From contig JAIRMO010000050.1 in assembly GCA_031258625.1 (NCBI GenBank), positions 1 to 5,430 of the forward strand: a stretch of DNA of 5,430 nt, written 5' to 3'. The DNA comes from Spirochaetaceae bacterium. Its GTDB lineage: Bacteria; Spirochaetota; Spirochaetia; Treponematales; Breznakiellaceae. The notes under the pieces are model-generated. The model saw nothing but the letters and a program-made list of their open reading frames with translations, was not told where the DNA came from and did no database searches. This document shows, piece by piece, positions 1-5,430 of this stretch; position 1 is the first letter of the stretch; each line of letters begins with the position of its first letter. A program made the position numbers and the translations under genes.

Positions 1-74
1 CCACCCCAGGTTAACTTTTTTGGGCGTCTTTTCTCTCCAAAAAAAGTAAAAATTGCTGCAAAAAAAGGGAACGT

Positions 75-105
75 TATGGTAAAAAATGACCAAATGGTTA
101 CCGTA
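75..105 (+). repeat. Small dyad that competes with the large inverted repeat
   Basis: TATGGTAA at 75-82 can pair with TTACCGTA at 98-105 (one G-T wobble) across a 15-nt loop. It shares bases 82 and 98-99 with the 18-bp stem at 82-150, so in RNA the two helices could not both form completely. This resembles the alternative hairpins of attenuators, but no known riboswitch or leader peptide was recognised, and no promoter upstream of 75 was convincingly seen. Confidence 0.35.
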
Positions 106-150
106 TTGAATTAAGATGATCACATCCTTCAAAACCATTTGGTCATTTTT
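82..150. repeat. Perfect 18-bp inverted repeat with 33-nt loop
   Basis: The arm at 82-99 (AAAAATGACCAAATGGTT) is the exact reverse complement of 133-150. The A tract opening the left arm and the T tract closing the right arm give a shape like a bidirectional intrinsic terminator, but the stem is AT-rich and the 33-nt loop is long for one. Each arm is also a near-palindrome by itself (ACCAAATGGT at 89-98, ACCATTTGGT at 134-143), with centres 45 bp apart, so paired binding sites for a regulator are an alternative. The repeat is directly visible; its role is inferred. Confidence 0.85.
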
Positions 151-177
151 AGATTGAACGAGCCTTTTTTTTAAACT

Positions 178-207
178 TTGAATTGCTGGACTTTACCTCC
201 CTATAGT
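178..207 (+). promoter_or_regulatory. Candidate sigma-70 promoter for the aminotransferase
   Basis: A -35-like TTGAAT (178-183) and a -10-like TATAGT (202-207) are separated by 18 bp. Transcription would begin near 214 and leave a leader of about 30 nt containing the ribosome binding site. A perfect TTGACA at 207-212 also exists, but the hexamer 17 bp after it (CATAAA, 230-235) overlaps the ribosome binding site and would leave almost no leader, so it is less likely. Consensus match only. Confidence 0.45.
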
Positions 208-232
208 TGACATTACCGCCCCTTTCGAGCAT

Positions 233-238
233 AAAGGA
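233..238 (+). promoter_or_regulatory. Ribosome binding site setting the aminotransferase start
   Basis: AAAGGA lies 7 nt before the ATG at 246. The reading frame stays open upstream to a TTG at 207, but that codon overlaps the promoter candidate and has no comparable purine-rich site, so the ATG at 246 is preferred. Confidence 0.7.
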
Positions 239-245
239 AACTATT

Positions 246-1595
246 ATGAGAAGAAACATCGTACACCCCGGGGCGGGAAAGTTAAAATATGAGATTCGGG
301 AAATTGTTGCTTTTGCCCGGGCGCTGGAAAAGTGGAATATACCCATAACCTGGGAAAACATCGGGGATCCGGTGAAAAAGGGGGAACCCATCGCCGGGTG
401 GATCAAGGATATCGTCCGGGAAAAGGCCGGGGAAGACAACTCCTATGCCTATTCGGAAACCGAAGGGGCCCGGGAAGCCCGGGAATTTCTCGCGGACCGG
501 GCCTCCCGGCGGGAGAAAATTTCCTTTCCCGGAGGAATTTGTCCCGATCCGGCGGCCATAAGCTCCGAGGACGTTCTTTTTTTTAACGGGCTGGGGGACG
601 CGGTGGCCAAGGTGTTCGGGTTCCTCCGCCGGGAAGCCCGGGTTTTGGGGCCCTCCCCCGCCTATTCCACCCTTTCCTCCGCGGAAGCGGCCCATTCGGG
701 GTATGAACACCTTACCTACCGGCTGGACCCCCAAAAAAACTGGATGCCCGACTTGGAGGACGTGGAACTCAAGGTGCGGTACAACGATTCCGTTGCGGGG
801 ATTCTCCTTATCAACCCCGATAATCCCACCGGTGCGGTATATCCCGTGGAGGTCCTGGGGGAATTTGTCCGGATCGCCCGGACCTACGGCCTGTTTATTA
901 TCTGTGACGAAACCTATGCCAACATCATATTCGGGGGGGCCAAAACCGCGGCCCTTTCCCAGATAATCGGGGACGTACCCGGCCTGGCCCTGCGTTCCCT
1001 CTCCAAAGAGGTCCCCTGGCCGGGGGCCCGCTGCGGCTGGGTGGAGGTTTATAACCGCAAGGTGGATCACCGTTTCGACCTGTACATCCGAAGCCTCCTG
1101 GATGCCAAACGCCTGGAGGTTTGTTCCACCAGCCTGCCCCAGCTCTGTATCCCCGCCGTCATGGGGGACCCCCGCTACGGGGACCACCTGGCCCGGCGGG
1201 CCGCCATGTTCGAGAAGCGGGCGGAAGAAGCCTATGCCGCGTTTACCGGCATACCGGGCATCAGCCTGATGAAACCCCGGGGCGCCCTTTATGCCACCGC
1301 GGTATTTGATTCCGATGTCATGGGGGATGAGACCAAGGCCCGATCCCGGTTCCTTCCGGTTTCAGACCCCTCCCTGGGGGAATTTATCACCAAAGAGATC
1401 GCCGACGTAGCGCCGGACAAGGGGTTTGTGTACTGGCTTCTGGCTTCCACCGGGATCTGCGTGGTTCCCCTTTCGGGATTTGCCAGTTATTTGCCGGGTT
1501 TTCGCTTTACCCTCTTAGAATATGACGATGAAAAACGGAGAAAGATCTATAAAACCCTGGCGGAATCGGCGAAAAAATACCTTGCCTCCGTATAG
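246..1595 (+). CDS. Pyridoxal-phosphate-dependent aminotransferase, class I/II (fold type I)
   Basis: This 449-residue cytoplasmic enzyme should move an amino group between an amino acid and a 2-oxo acid using pyridoxal phosphate (PLP). The visible landmarks match the aspartate aminotransferase fold: NGLGDA (114-119) for the phosphate loop, Y140 in PAYST where an aromatic residue stacks on PLP, NPDNPTG with N193, CDETYA with D221 (pyridine nitrogen) and Y224, SLSKE with the Schiff-base lysine K254, and R262 eight residues later as in the family. R420 in GFRFTLLE is the likely carboxylate-binding arginine. All key residues are present, so it should be active. The N-terminus (ENIGDPVKKGE) and C-terminus resemble the alanine/aspartate aminotransferase-like branch, but the substrate cannot be read from sequence. 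At 449 residues it is somewhat longer than the usual 390-420. It stands alone on its strand and converges on rpsU. Confidence 0.93.
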   Translation: MRRNIVHPGAGKLKYEIREIVAFARALEKWNIPITWENIGDPVKKGEPIAGWIKDIVREKAGEDNSYAYSETEGAREAREFLADRASRREKISFPGGICPDPAAISSEDVLFFNGLGDAVAKVFGFLRREARVLGPSPAYSTLSSAEAAHSGYEHLTYRLDPQKNWMPDLEDVELKVRYNDSVAGILLINPDNPTGAVYPVEVLGEFVRIARTYGLFIICDETYANIIFGGAKTAALSQIIGDVPGLALRSLSKEVPWPGARCGWVEVYNRKVDHRFDLYIRSLLDAKRLEVCSTSLPQLCIPAVMGDPRYGDHLARRAAMFEKRAEEAYAAFTGIPGISLMKPRGALYATAVFDSDVMGDETKARSRFLPVSDPSLGEFITKEIADVAPDKGFVYWLLASTGICVVPLSGFASYLPGFRFTLLEYDDEKRRKIYKTLAESAKKYLASV

Positions 1596-1697
1596 CTTTG
1601 AGGATTTAAAGATAAAAACCGTTTTTCCACTGCCGGTTTCCCCGGACCAGCGGTCCACACCAATCGGGCTTTGAACCGGCTCAATCGGCGCTATCTG

Positions 1698-1780
1698 AGG
1701 AGCCGCGCAAAATGTCCTGCGTTTTATCCTCAGCTTACACCATAAGGAAATAACACGGGTCATATTTTCTGCGCGGTCCT
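1698..1780. repeat. Long imperfect inverted repeat in the convergent spacer
   Basis: Bases 1698-1713 (AGGAGCCGCGCAAAAT) pair with 1764-1780 over about 15 bp, with one unpaired G at 1702 on the left and two unpaired bases at 1769-1770 on the right. The core is CCGCGC against GCGCGG, flanked by AGGA/TCCT and an A-rich/T-rich segment. The roughly 50-nt loop could hold smaller hairpins. It lies just past the probable rpsU terminator on the minus strand. Function unknown. Confidence 0.55.
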
Positions 1781-1815
1781 AAAAGCGGAATAGTCTCCCG
1801 TGACTTTTCTCCGCT
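1781..1815 (-). terminator. Probable intrinsic terminator of rpsU
   Basis: Read on the minus strand just after the rpsU stop, AGCGGA (1815-1810) pairs with TCCGCT (1789-1784), with an inner AGTC/GACT pair (1805-1802 with 1795-1792), and a short T run follows (four T, 1784-1781, the first belonging to the stem). The position is right for ending the recJ-M23-rpsU unit, but the short T tail and internal mismatches make it a moderate candidate. Confidence 0.45.
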
Positions 1816-1818
1816 CCC

Positions 1819-2022
1819 TCAATAATCGGCTCTGCCCTTCCTGGATTTCTTGAGCAGTTTCCGTTGGATAGCCTTTTTTTTCCGGTTGAGGATGGTGGAA
1901 GGTTTTTCATAATATTCCCGTTTTTTAAATTCCCGAATGATACCCTCCTTTTCTACCATACGTTTAAACCGTTTGATAGCTTTTTCCAGCATCTCATTAT
2001 CATCTACGATGATATGCGCCAA
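1819..2022 (-). CDS. rpsU: Small-subunit ribosomal protein S21
   Basis: A 67-residue, very basic protein that matches S21 along its length: an N-terminal strand (AHIIVDDNE), a helix with AIKRFKR, the [16 protein letters not shown] core and a Lys/Arg-rich tail. S21 binds the 30S platform near the 3' end of 16S rRNA and in the bacteria studied supports mRNA base-pairing during initiation. The length is typical. Translation must begin at the TTG at 2022-2020: the codon directly before it in frame is TAA, and the next methionine is residue 11, inside the conserved region. It is the last gene of the recJ-M23-rpsU run, 78 bp after the M23 stop, and is followed by a terminator-like hairpin. A promoter of its own in the 78-bp gap was not convincing. 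Confidence 0.97.
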   Translation of the reverse strand: MAHIIVDDNEMLEKAIKRFKRMVEKEGIIREFKKREYYEKPSTILNRKKKAIQRKLLKKSRKGRADY

Positions 2023-2025
2023 TTA

Positions 2026-2037
2026 CATCACCTCCTT
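2026..2037 (-). promoter_or_regulatory. Near-perfect Shine-Dalgarno of rpsU, with an embedded ATG-TAA
   Basis: AAGGAGGTGATG read on the minus strand matches the complement of the usual 16S rRNA 3' end over 11 bases, unusually long. The GGAGG core sits 8 nt before the TTG start. The last three bases of the element are an ATG followed at once by TAA, then the TTG, all in one frame. The ATG is too close to the core to be a good start, which leaves TTG as the start codon. Confidence 0.85.
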
Positions 2038-2070
2038 CCCGCGACGGTAAAGATAAAAGTTTGGGCTTTT

Positions 2071-2089
2071 TCAAAATCCGGCATTTTGA
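2071..2089. repeat. Short inverted repeat between the M23 gene and rpsU
   Basis: TCAAAAT (2071-2077) and ATTTTGA (2083-2089) are perfect 7-bp arms around CCGGC. There is no T tract after it on the minus strand, so it is not a clear terminator. It may be an RNA processing or operator site in the 78-bp gap; no function is assigned. Confidence 0.4.
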
Positions 2090-2100
2090 CCCAGCGATTT

Positions 2101-3114
2101 TCATTCATCAAGTTTACTTAAAATAAGCGCCTTGTCAAGGACCGGCCGGGCCGTCAAAACATCGGGATCCGCGTTTTCCCCGGCGATACGGATCTCCCAG
2201 TGCAGGTGGGGGCCCGTGGAAAGGCCGGTTGAACCGGATTCGCCCAAGGGGGCGCCGGCGTCCACCATGGCCCCTTCGCTTACTTTGATCTTATCCAGGT
2301 GGTAATACAGGGAATAGAGCCCGGGGAGATGTTCGATGACCACCGAATGGCCCGTTACTATCCGGGAGCGGGCCAAAACAACCCGGCCCGGGGCGCAGGC
2401 GGTAACCGGGGTGCCCCGGGGAACCCCGTAATCGACCCCGGCGTGGATCGACGTTTCGGCGGAACCGTCAACATACCGGAAAATCCGGCGATCCCCAAAA
2501 AAGCCGGTCCGCCGGGTGGAAGCCACCGGGGGTACAAAGGGGCCGGCGGCAAATATTTCGGTCCCGGTCCGGGAGATGATCCTCCATAGGGCTTCGGATT
2601 CCGCGGTCTTTTGGGGATCCGGCCGGGTCCGCAGGTCGGTATTGTCCTCGTCCAGGGAAATTTCTTCGGAGACGAACTGCCGGCTGCCGATGGCAAGGGC
2701 AATTTCGGCGATCCCGGCGGCGCCTGTCCCGGCCTCTTCCACCCGGACCAGGGCGGAACCGGAGGCGGCGGTGGAAGGCACCGCCAGGATCGCCGCTTTG
2801 ACCGCCAGCCCTTCCTTGTTCCGCAGCCCCAGGTCAAAAAAAACCGCCTCCGTAAGGCGCCGTCCCCGGGAATTCAACAACACCGCCCGGAAATTCCCCG
2901 TCCGGGGGCTTACCAGTCCCAGGGTAACCGGCTCCCCGGGCAGGGGATTTTCCGGCAGGGTGATGAGCCGCGCCTGGGCGTGGAGGAAGATTCCGGCGTT
3001 TAGGTACAAAATCAGGGCAAAAACCGCCGGTAAACCCCGCCGGCCAAACCCCTCAGCGGGATGTCCCCCTTCCCCCTTTGAGGCGGCGGGCCGGTAACGG
3101 AGCCGGGGGATCAT
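2101..3114 (-). CDS. Secreted M23/LytM-type zinc metallopeptidase
   Basis: A 337-residue protein expected to cut peptide cross-links of peptidoglycan, or to act as a cell-wall remodelling factor, in the periplasm. Residues 1-26 are a long basic leader, 27-44 a hydrophobic segment and LHAQA (44-48) a likely signal peptidase I site; there is no lipobox cysteine. Residues 49-140 look like a beta-rich, Ig-like domain, followed by a charged linker. The M23 domain covers about 215-320: HAGVD gives zinc ligands H224 and D228, YYH gives H272, and GPHLHWE gives H303 and ligand H305, so the active site is complete. Its ATG overlaps the recJ TGA (ATGA, 3114-3111), and only a weak GGAG lies 2 nt upstream, which suggests translational coupling. 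No start codon closer to the hydrophobic segment was found, so the long leader appears real. The bond cleaved cannot be predicted. Confidence 0.93.
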   Translation of the reverse strand: MIPRLRYRPAASKGEGGHPAEGFGRRGLPAVFALILYLNAGIFLHAQARLITLPENPLPGEPVTLGLVSPRTGNFRAVLLNSRGRRLTEAVFFDLGLRNKEGLAVKAAILAVPSTAASGSALVRVEEAGTGAAGIAEIALAIGSRQFVSEEISLDEDNTDLRTRPDPQKTAESEALWRIISRTGTEIFAAGPFVPPVASTRRTGFFGDRRIFRYVDGSAETSIHAGVDYGVPRGTPVTACAPGRVVLARSRIVTGHSVVIEHLPGLYSLYYHLDKIKVSEGAMVDAGAPLGESGSTGLSTGPHLHWEIRIAGENADPDVLTARPVLDKALILSKLDE

Positions 3115-5255
3115 GGCTCCGTCCGGCCGCTTTCCGCGGACTGCTTTAAGTCAAGGATGATAAGCTGGGGCGTTTCGACATTATTAAACCAGTTTCGGGT
3201 GATTTTAAACACCAGATCCACCCGGTCCCCGGTATCAAATTCCTTTTTTACCTTCTCCGCCGCCTGCCAATAAACCCCGGGCCATTTGTATTTCCCCGCG
3301 TCCAGGGTGAGTTTTACGTGTTTTGCCTCGGGTTTCCCCATAAGGAGGATATCGTTTATTTTAAAACCCCGGGCCAAAAAGTTGAGGGGAATATTCCCCT
3401 CCCCGTAGGGTTCAAACCGGTCAATCAGGGTAAAAATATCCGGGGAAAGGTAGGAAAGGGGCAGTTCCGCGTCGATGGTAAGGGTTTCTTCATCGCCCTC
3501 GGCCTCAAGCTCTATGGTACGGGCGGCGATTTTAAGCCGTTCCAGGAATTTTTCCCAGTTGGATCTTTGTATACTGAACCCCGCCGCAAAATTGTGTCCC
3601 CCCCAGTCGATAAAAAGGTCCGCGCATTGTTCCAAAAGGGGCCTGAGGTCATAGCCCCGGAGGGACCGGAGGGAGCCGGCGGCGGTTTCATCCCCCAGGG
3701 ACACCACCACCGCGGGTACCTTGAACCGGGAAATCAGACGGGTGGCCATGATCCCCGTTACCCCCCGGACAATATTTTCCCCCGCGGCCATTACCAGGGC
3801 GCCCCCGAATTCCGTAAGGCTCTCTTCGGCCAGGGGCTCCACCACGGCCCAGGTATCGCTCCCCAGCGCCTTCCGGTCCTCGTTCAGGGCGATAAGCTCA
3901 TCGGCCAGGCGGTCCCGTTCCCCCGCATCCTCCTGGATAAGGAGGCCCACCGCCTTTTCGGGCTTACCCATACGGCCCGCCGCGTTGATGGCGGGGCAGA
4001 GCTGCCAGGAAAGGTCCCCGGCGTTGATCCGCCGTCCGATAAACCCCATCTTAAAAAGCAGATCCCGCAGGCCCGGCCGGGGGCTTTTCGTCAGGGAATC
4101 CAGGCCCCGCCGAACGATGATGCGGTTTTCATCCCTGAGGGGCATAATATCCGCCACGGTTCCCAGGGTTACGAGTTGGAGATCCACCCCGTCTTCATCG
4201 GTAAAGAGGTTTTCCCGTTTTTGGATAAAGGAGGTAAAGAGGCTGATAAAAACATCCAATTCCCCCAGGGGCTTATCGGCATACCGGGCGATCCGGGAAA
4301 GCTCCTTGATCCGCAGGAGGCTCTTCCCCATGGTCTGGGGGATCTCTTTGCCGATTTCAGCGGCAATTTCCAGCATATGGACTTCGACCCCCGATCCGAA
4401 GATCTTGACCAGGGTCTTTTTCTGAAGGGGCGCGTCCCAGGTGAGGATCTGCTGCCCCTCAAGAAACCGGGGAAGCCTGGTGTCGGTGATACCCACCATG
4501 CCGGGCACCACCGTTTCCAGGAGCCGGTCAATAACGACCAGGTTCCGCAGCTTGGCAATCTCAATAATATACGCATCCTTAGAAGGCCGGGTATTGAGGA
4601 GGCAGAGGGATTGGCCGTAGATTTCACTTTTTAGGGCAAACCGCAGGGCCCAAACCAGTTTATAGGTAACCCCGCAGCCGGCCAGGTCCCGGAAGAGGTA
4701 GGAAGATCCGGTAAGTTTGGGGTTGACTATGGCCAGGGCCCGGGGTAGTTCTTCCTGGGGATTGTGGTGGTCGGTGACGATTACGTCCACCCCCAGTTCT
4801 TTGGCCCGGTCCACCTCGGCTACATTGGAAATACCGCAGTCCACGGTGATAATCAGGGTGCCGTAGGCCGCGGCAAAGTCCTCTACTGTCTTTATAGAAA
4901 GGCCGTAGGGCTCATCCCCCTGGGGAAGACGCCAGCTTACCTCCATCCCCAGCCGGGAAAGGAAGCTCACGAGGAGGGTGGTACTGGTAATGCCGTCCAC
5001 GTCCCGGTCCCCAAAGACCAGGACCTTTTCCCCCTCTTCCTTGGCGGCGAGGATCCGGTCTACCGCGTCTTCCATGCCGGAAAGCTCAAAGGGGTTCCGC
5101 AGGTGCCGGAGATCCTCCTCAAGAAAATACCGGATTTCCTCCCCCCGGAGAATATTCCGTCTGGCGAGGATCGAGGCGGTCAACCGATCGCAGCCGTATT
5201 TCGCGCTCAACTCCTTAATCAATTCCGGGGGGATATCCCGTTTTTCCCAATTCAT
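3111..5255 (-). CDS. recJ: Single-stranded-DNA-specific 5'-3' exonuclease RecJ with an enlarged central insert
   Basis: A 714-residue cytoplasmic DHH-family nuclease that degrades single-stranded DNA from the 5' end in recombinational repair (RecFOR pathway), mismatch repair and base-excision repair. Metal-binding motifs are intact: GDRDVDG (D83, D85, D87), VDCG (D139), DHH (162-164) and GTVADIMPL (D369). INAAGRMG (423-430, R428) follows, then the DHHA1 motif WGGHNFAAG (551-559) and a C-terminal OB-fold-like region from about 590 with FEPYGEGN (614-621). The stretch between LAGCGV (191-196) and the D369 motif is about 120 residues longer than I expect for RecJ. AGGGAGA (5267-5261) lies 5 nt before the ATG, which fixes the start. 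It is the first gene of the probable operon and overlaps the M23 start by ATGA. A minus-strand promoter is not clear; TTGCTC (5315-5310) with TATTTT (5294-5289), spacer 15, is the best weak candidate. Confidence 0.96.
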   Translation of the reverse strand: MNWEKRDIPPELIKELSAKYGCDRLTASILARRNILRGEEIRYFLEEDLRHLRNPFELSGMEDAVDRILAAKEEGEKVLVFGDRDVDGITSTTLLVSFLSRLGMEVSWRLPQGDEPYGLSIKTVEDFAAAYGTLIITVDCGISNVAEVDRAKELGVDVIVTDHHNPQEELPRALAIVNPKLTGSSYLFRDLAGCGVTYKLVWALRFALKSEIYGQSLCLLNTRPSKDAYIIEIAKLRNLVVIDRLLETVVPGMVGITDTRLPRFLEGQQILTWDAPLQKKTLVKIFGSGVEVHMLEIAAEIGKEIPQTMGKSLLRIKELSRIARYADKPLGELDVFISLFTSFIQKRENLFTDEDGVDLQLVTLGTVADIMPLRDENRIIVRRGLDSLTKSPRPGLRDLLFKMGFIGRRINAGDLSWQLCPAINAAGRMGKPEKAVGLLIQEDAGERDRLADELIALNEDRKALGSDTWAVVEPLAEESLTEFGGALVMAAGENIVRGVTGIMATRLISRFKVPAVVVSLGDETAAGSLRSLRGYDLRPLLEQCADLFIDWGGHNFAAGFSIQRSNWEKFLERLKIAARTIELEAEGDEETLTIDAELPLSYLSPDIFTLIDRFEPYGEGNIPLNFLARGFKINDILLMGKPEAKHVKLTLDAGKYKWPGVYWQAAEKVKKEFDTGDRVDLVFKITRNWFNNVETPQLIILDLKQSAESGRTEP
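4206..4616 (-). other. RecJ insert resembling a degenerate DnaQ/PolC-type exonuclease domain
   Basis: Residues about 214-350 of RecJ follow the order of DEDDh exonuclease landmarks when aligned by eye. CLLNT (218-222) sits where the Exo I pattern FDxET occurs, with the acids replaced by L219 and N221. DAYIIEIAKLRN (227-238) matches the following D-x-IIEIAAVRVRN strand. GITD (255-258) matches the conserved GITD. GQQILTWDAPLQKKTL (267-282) matches the Exo II segment (ILVAHNAxFDxxFL), with the acid replaced by Q278. Residues 311-340 match the Exo III helix region, where P329 replaces the histidine and D334 may remain. The middle helices look shortened. If correct, this is a catalytically dead exonuclease fold kept as a structural or binding module. 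The resemblance is by eye only. Confidence 0.45.
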
Positions 5256-5326
5256 GTTGATCTCCCTAAGGACCTGTACGGAAGCACTAAAATAAAAGCA
5301 CGGCTGCTAGAGCAACGCTGATTAAC

Positions 5327-5354
5327 TTGACGCTAACCATCGTTGCCCTATTAT
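5327..5354 (+). promoter_or_regulatory. Strong sigma-70-like promoter facing right
   Basis: TTGACG (5327-5332) and TATTAT (5349-5354) each match the consensus hexamers at five of six bases, with a 16-bp spacer. Transcription would begin near 5361 and run out of the window, so the target is a gene or RNA beyond 5430. Consensus match only. Confidence 0.55.
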
Positions 5355-5406
5355 TTTTCTCGTTTTTCTACGAAAAACTGCGAAAAAACCACATTAAAGG
5401 AGCGCC

Positions 5407-5430
5407 GATTTATTCTCGATTGAATAAATC
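5407..5430. repeat. 9-bp inverted repeat at the right edge
   Basis: GATTTATTC (5407-5415) is the exact reverse complement of GAATAAATC (5422-5430), around the 6-nt loop TCGATT. It is AT-rich and about 45 nt downstream of the rightward promoter's expected start site, so it could be an operator or leader hairpin. The arms may extend no further, but the window ends here. Confidence 0.6.

Larger units (their letters stand above)
1..245. other. AT-rich upstream regulatory region of the aminotransferase gene
   Basis: No coding sequence could be supported here. The stretch is much richer in A and T than the genes and carries several A and T tracts (for example 39-45, 60-66 and 165-172). It contains a weak dyad (TTTTTTGG at 16-23 against CCAAAAAA at 37-44), the large inverted repeat at 82-150, a smaller competing dyad at 75-105, and a sigma-70-like promoter candidate at 178-207. 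Any gene to the left must end before the window starts, so the repeat could be that gene's terminator or a control element for the aminotransferase. Confidence 0.6.
1596..1818. other. Convergent spacer rich in dyad repeats
   Basis: No gene was recognised between the aminotransferase stop and the rpsU stop. Several helices are possible: AAACCG 1616-1621 with CGGTTT 1634-1639; GCCGGTT 1632-1638 with AACCGGC 1674-1680; GGACC-AGC-GGTCC at 1644-1656; CTGAGGA 1695-1701 with TCCTCAG 1727-1733; and the long imperfect pair 1698-1713/1764-1780. Many share bases and so exclude each other. None is followed by a convincing T tract on the plus strand, so the aminotransferase terminator is not identified. 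The spacer could be 3' untranslated sequence, a decayed repeat or a small RNA. Confidence 0.5.
5256..5430. other. Divergent intergenic region upstream of recJ
   Basis: This AT-rich stretch lies between the recJ start and a probable rightward gene outside the window. It contains the recJ ribosome binding site, a weak recJ promoter candidate, a good plus-strand promoter (5327-5354), a 7-bp hairpin (GTTTTTC 5362-5368 with GAAAAAC 5372-5378), a possible ribosome binding site (AAAGGAG, 5396-5402) and a terminal inverted repeat (5407-5430). No start codon at good spacing follows the AAAGGAG inside the window; the TTG at 5420 is 17 nt away. Confidence 0.55.

Noticed and set aside
207..245. Extension of the aminotransferase to a TTG start at 207
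   Set aside because: The added 13 residues have no ribosome binding site, overlap the promoter candidate, and do not resemble the family N-terminus; ATG at 246 has AAAGGA at good spacing.
732..740. A AAA AAC slippery heptamer in frame within the aminotransferase gene
   Set aside because: The heptamer (734-740) is in the correct phase for -1 frameshifting, but no strong downstream stem or upstream SD-like stimulator was evident. The -1 frame ends after a few dozen codons, and the zero-frame protein is complete and well conserved.
282..1187. Long minus-strand open frame opposite the aminotransferase
   Set aside because: It is a Gly/Pro-rich shadow created by GC-rich codons of the real gene and has no recognisable domain.
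2299..3097. Several plus-strand and minus-strand open frames overlapping the M23 gene
   Set aside because: Gly/Pro/Arg-rich translations without motifs, compared with an intact zinc peptidase active site and signal peptide in the chosen frame.
3318..4634. Long plus-strand open frame opposite recJ
   Set aside because: It is an antisense shadow of recJ with low-complexity composition, and all RecJ motifs are on the minus strand.
1..5430. Mobile element, CRISPR array, tRNA or rRNA
   Set aside because: No transposase or integrase, no regularly spaced direct repeats and no tRNA- or rRNA-like sequence was seen; the inverted repeats are not paired with target-site duplications or a coding element.

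Overview
This window reads as chromosomal DNA from a spirochaete, most likely a Treponema-type organism of moderately high GC such as the termite-gut treponemes. The assignment is an inference from three things: the style of the RecJ and M23 proteins, the use of a TTG start, and the contrast between GC-rich genes (heavy use of CGG, GGG and CCC codons) and AT-rich spacers. No taxonomic marker gene is present to prove it.

Layout, left to right. Positions 1-245 are an AT-rich regulatory region with a perfect 18-bp inverted repeat, a competing smaller hairpin and a promoter candidate. A pyridoxal-phosphate (fold type I) aminotransferase of 449 residues follows on the plus strand (246-1595). A 223-bp convergent spacer (1596-1818) holds several overlapping dyad repeats and the probable terminator of the gene on the opposite strand.

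The rest of the coding sequence is on the minus strand and reads right to left: recJ (5255-3111), a secreted M23/LytM-type zinc peptidase (3114-2101) that overlaps recJ by an ATGA stop/start, and, 78 bp further on, rpsU for ribosomal protein S21 (2022-1819), which starts at TTG behind a near-perfect Shine-Dalgarno sequence. Positions 5256-5430 are a divergent intergenic region with a good plus-strand promoter facing a gene outside the window, and a 9-bp inverted repeat at the very end.

The three minus-strand genes probably form one transcription unit, although their products act in different processes: single-strand DNA end processing (RecJ), periplasmic peptidoglycan remodelling (M23 protein) and translation initiation (S21). 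The aminotransferase is a separate, convergently transcribed unit. The most interesting signal is inside RecJ. The spacer between its two DHH halves is about 120 residues longer than I expect for RecJ. By eye, the extra sequence follows the pattern of a DnaQ/PolC-type DEDDh exonuclease domain in which most catalytic residues are replaced. No mobile element, CRISPR array, tRNA or rRNA was seen.
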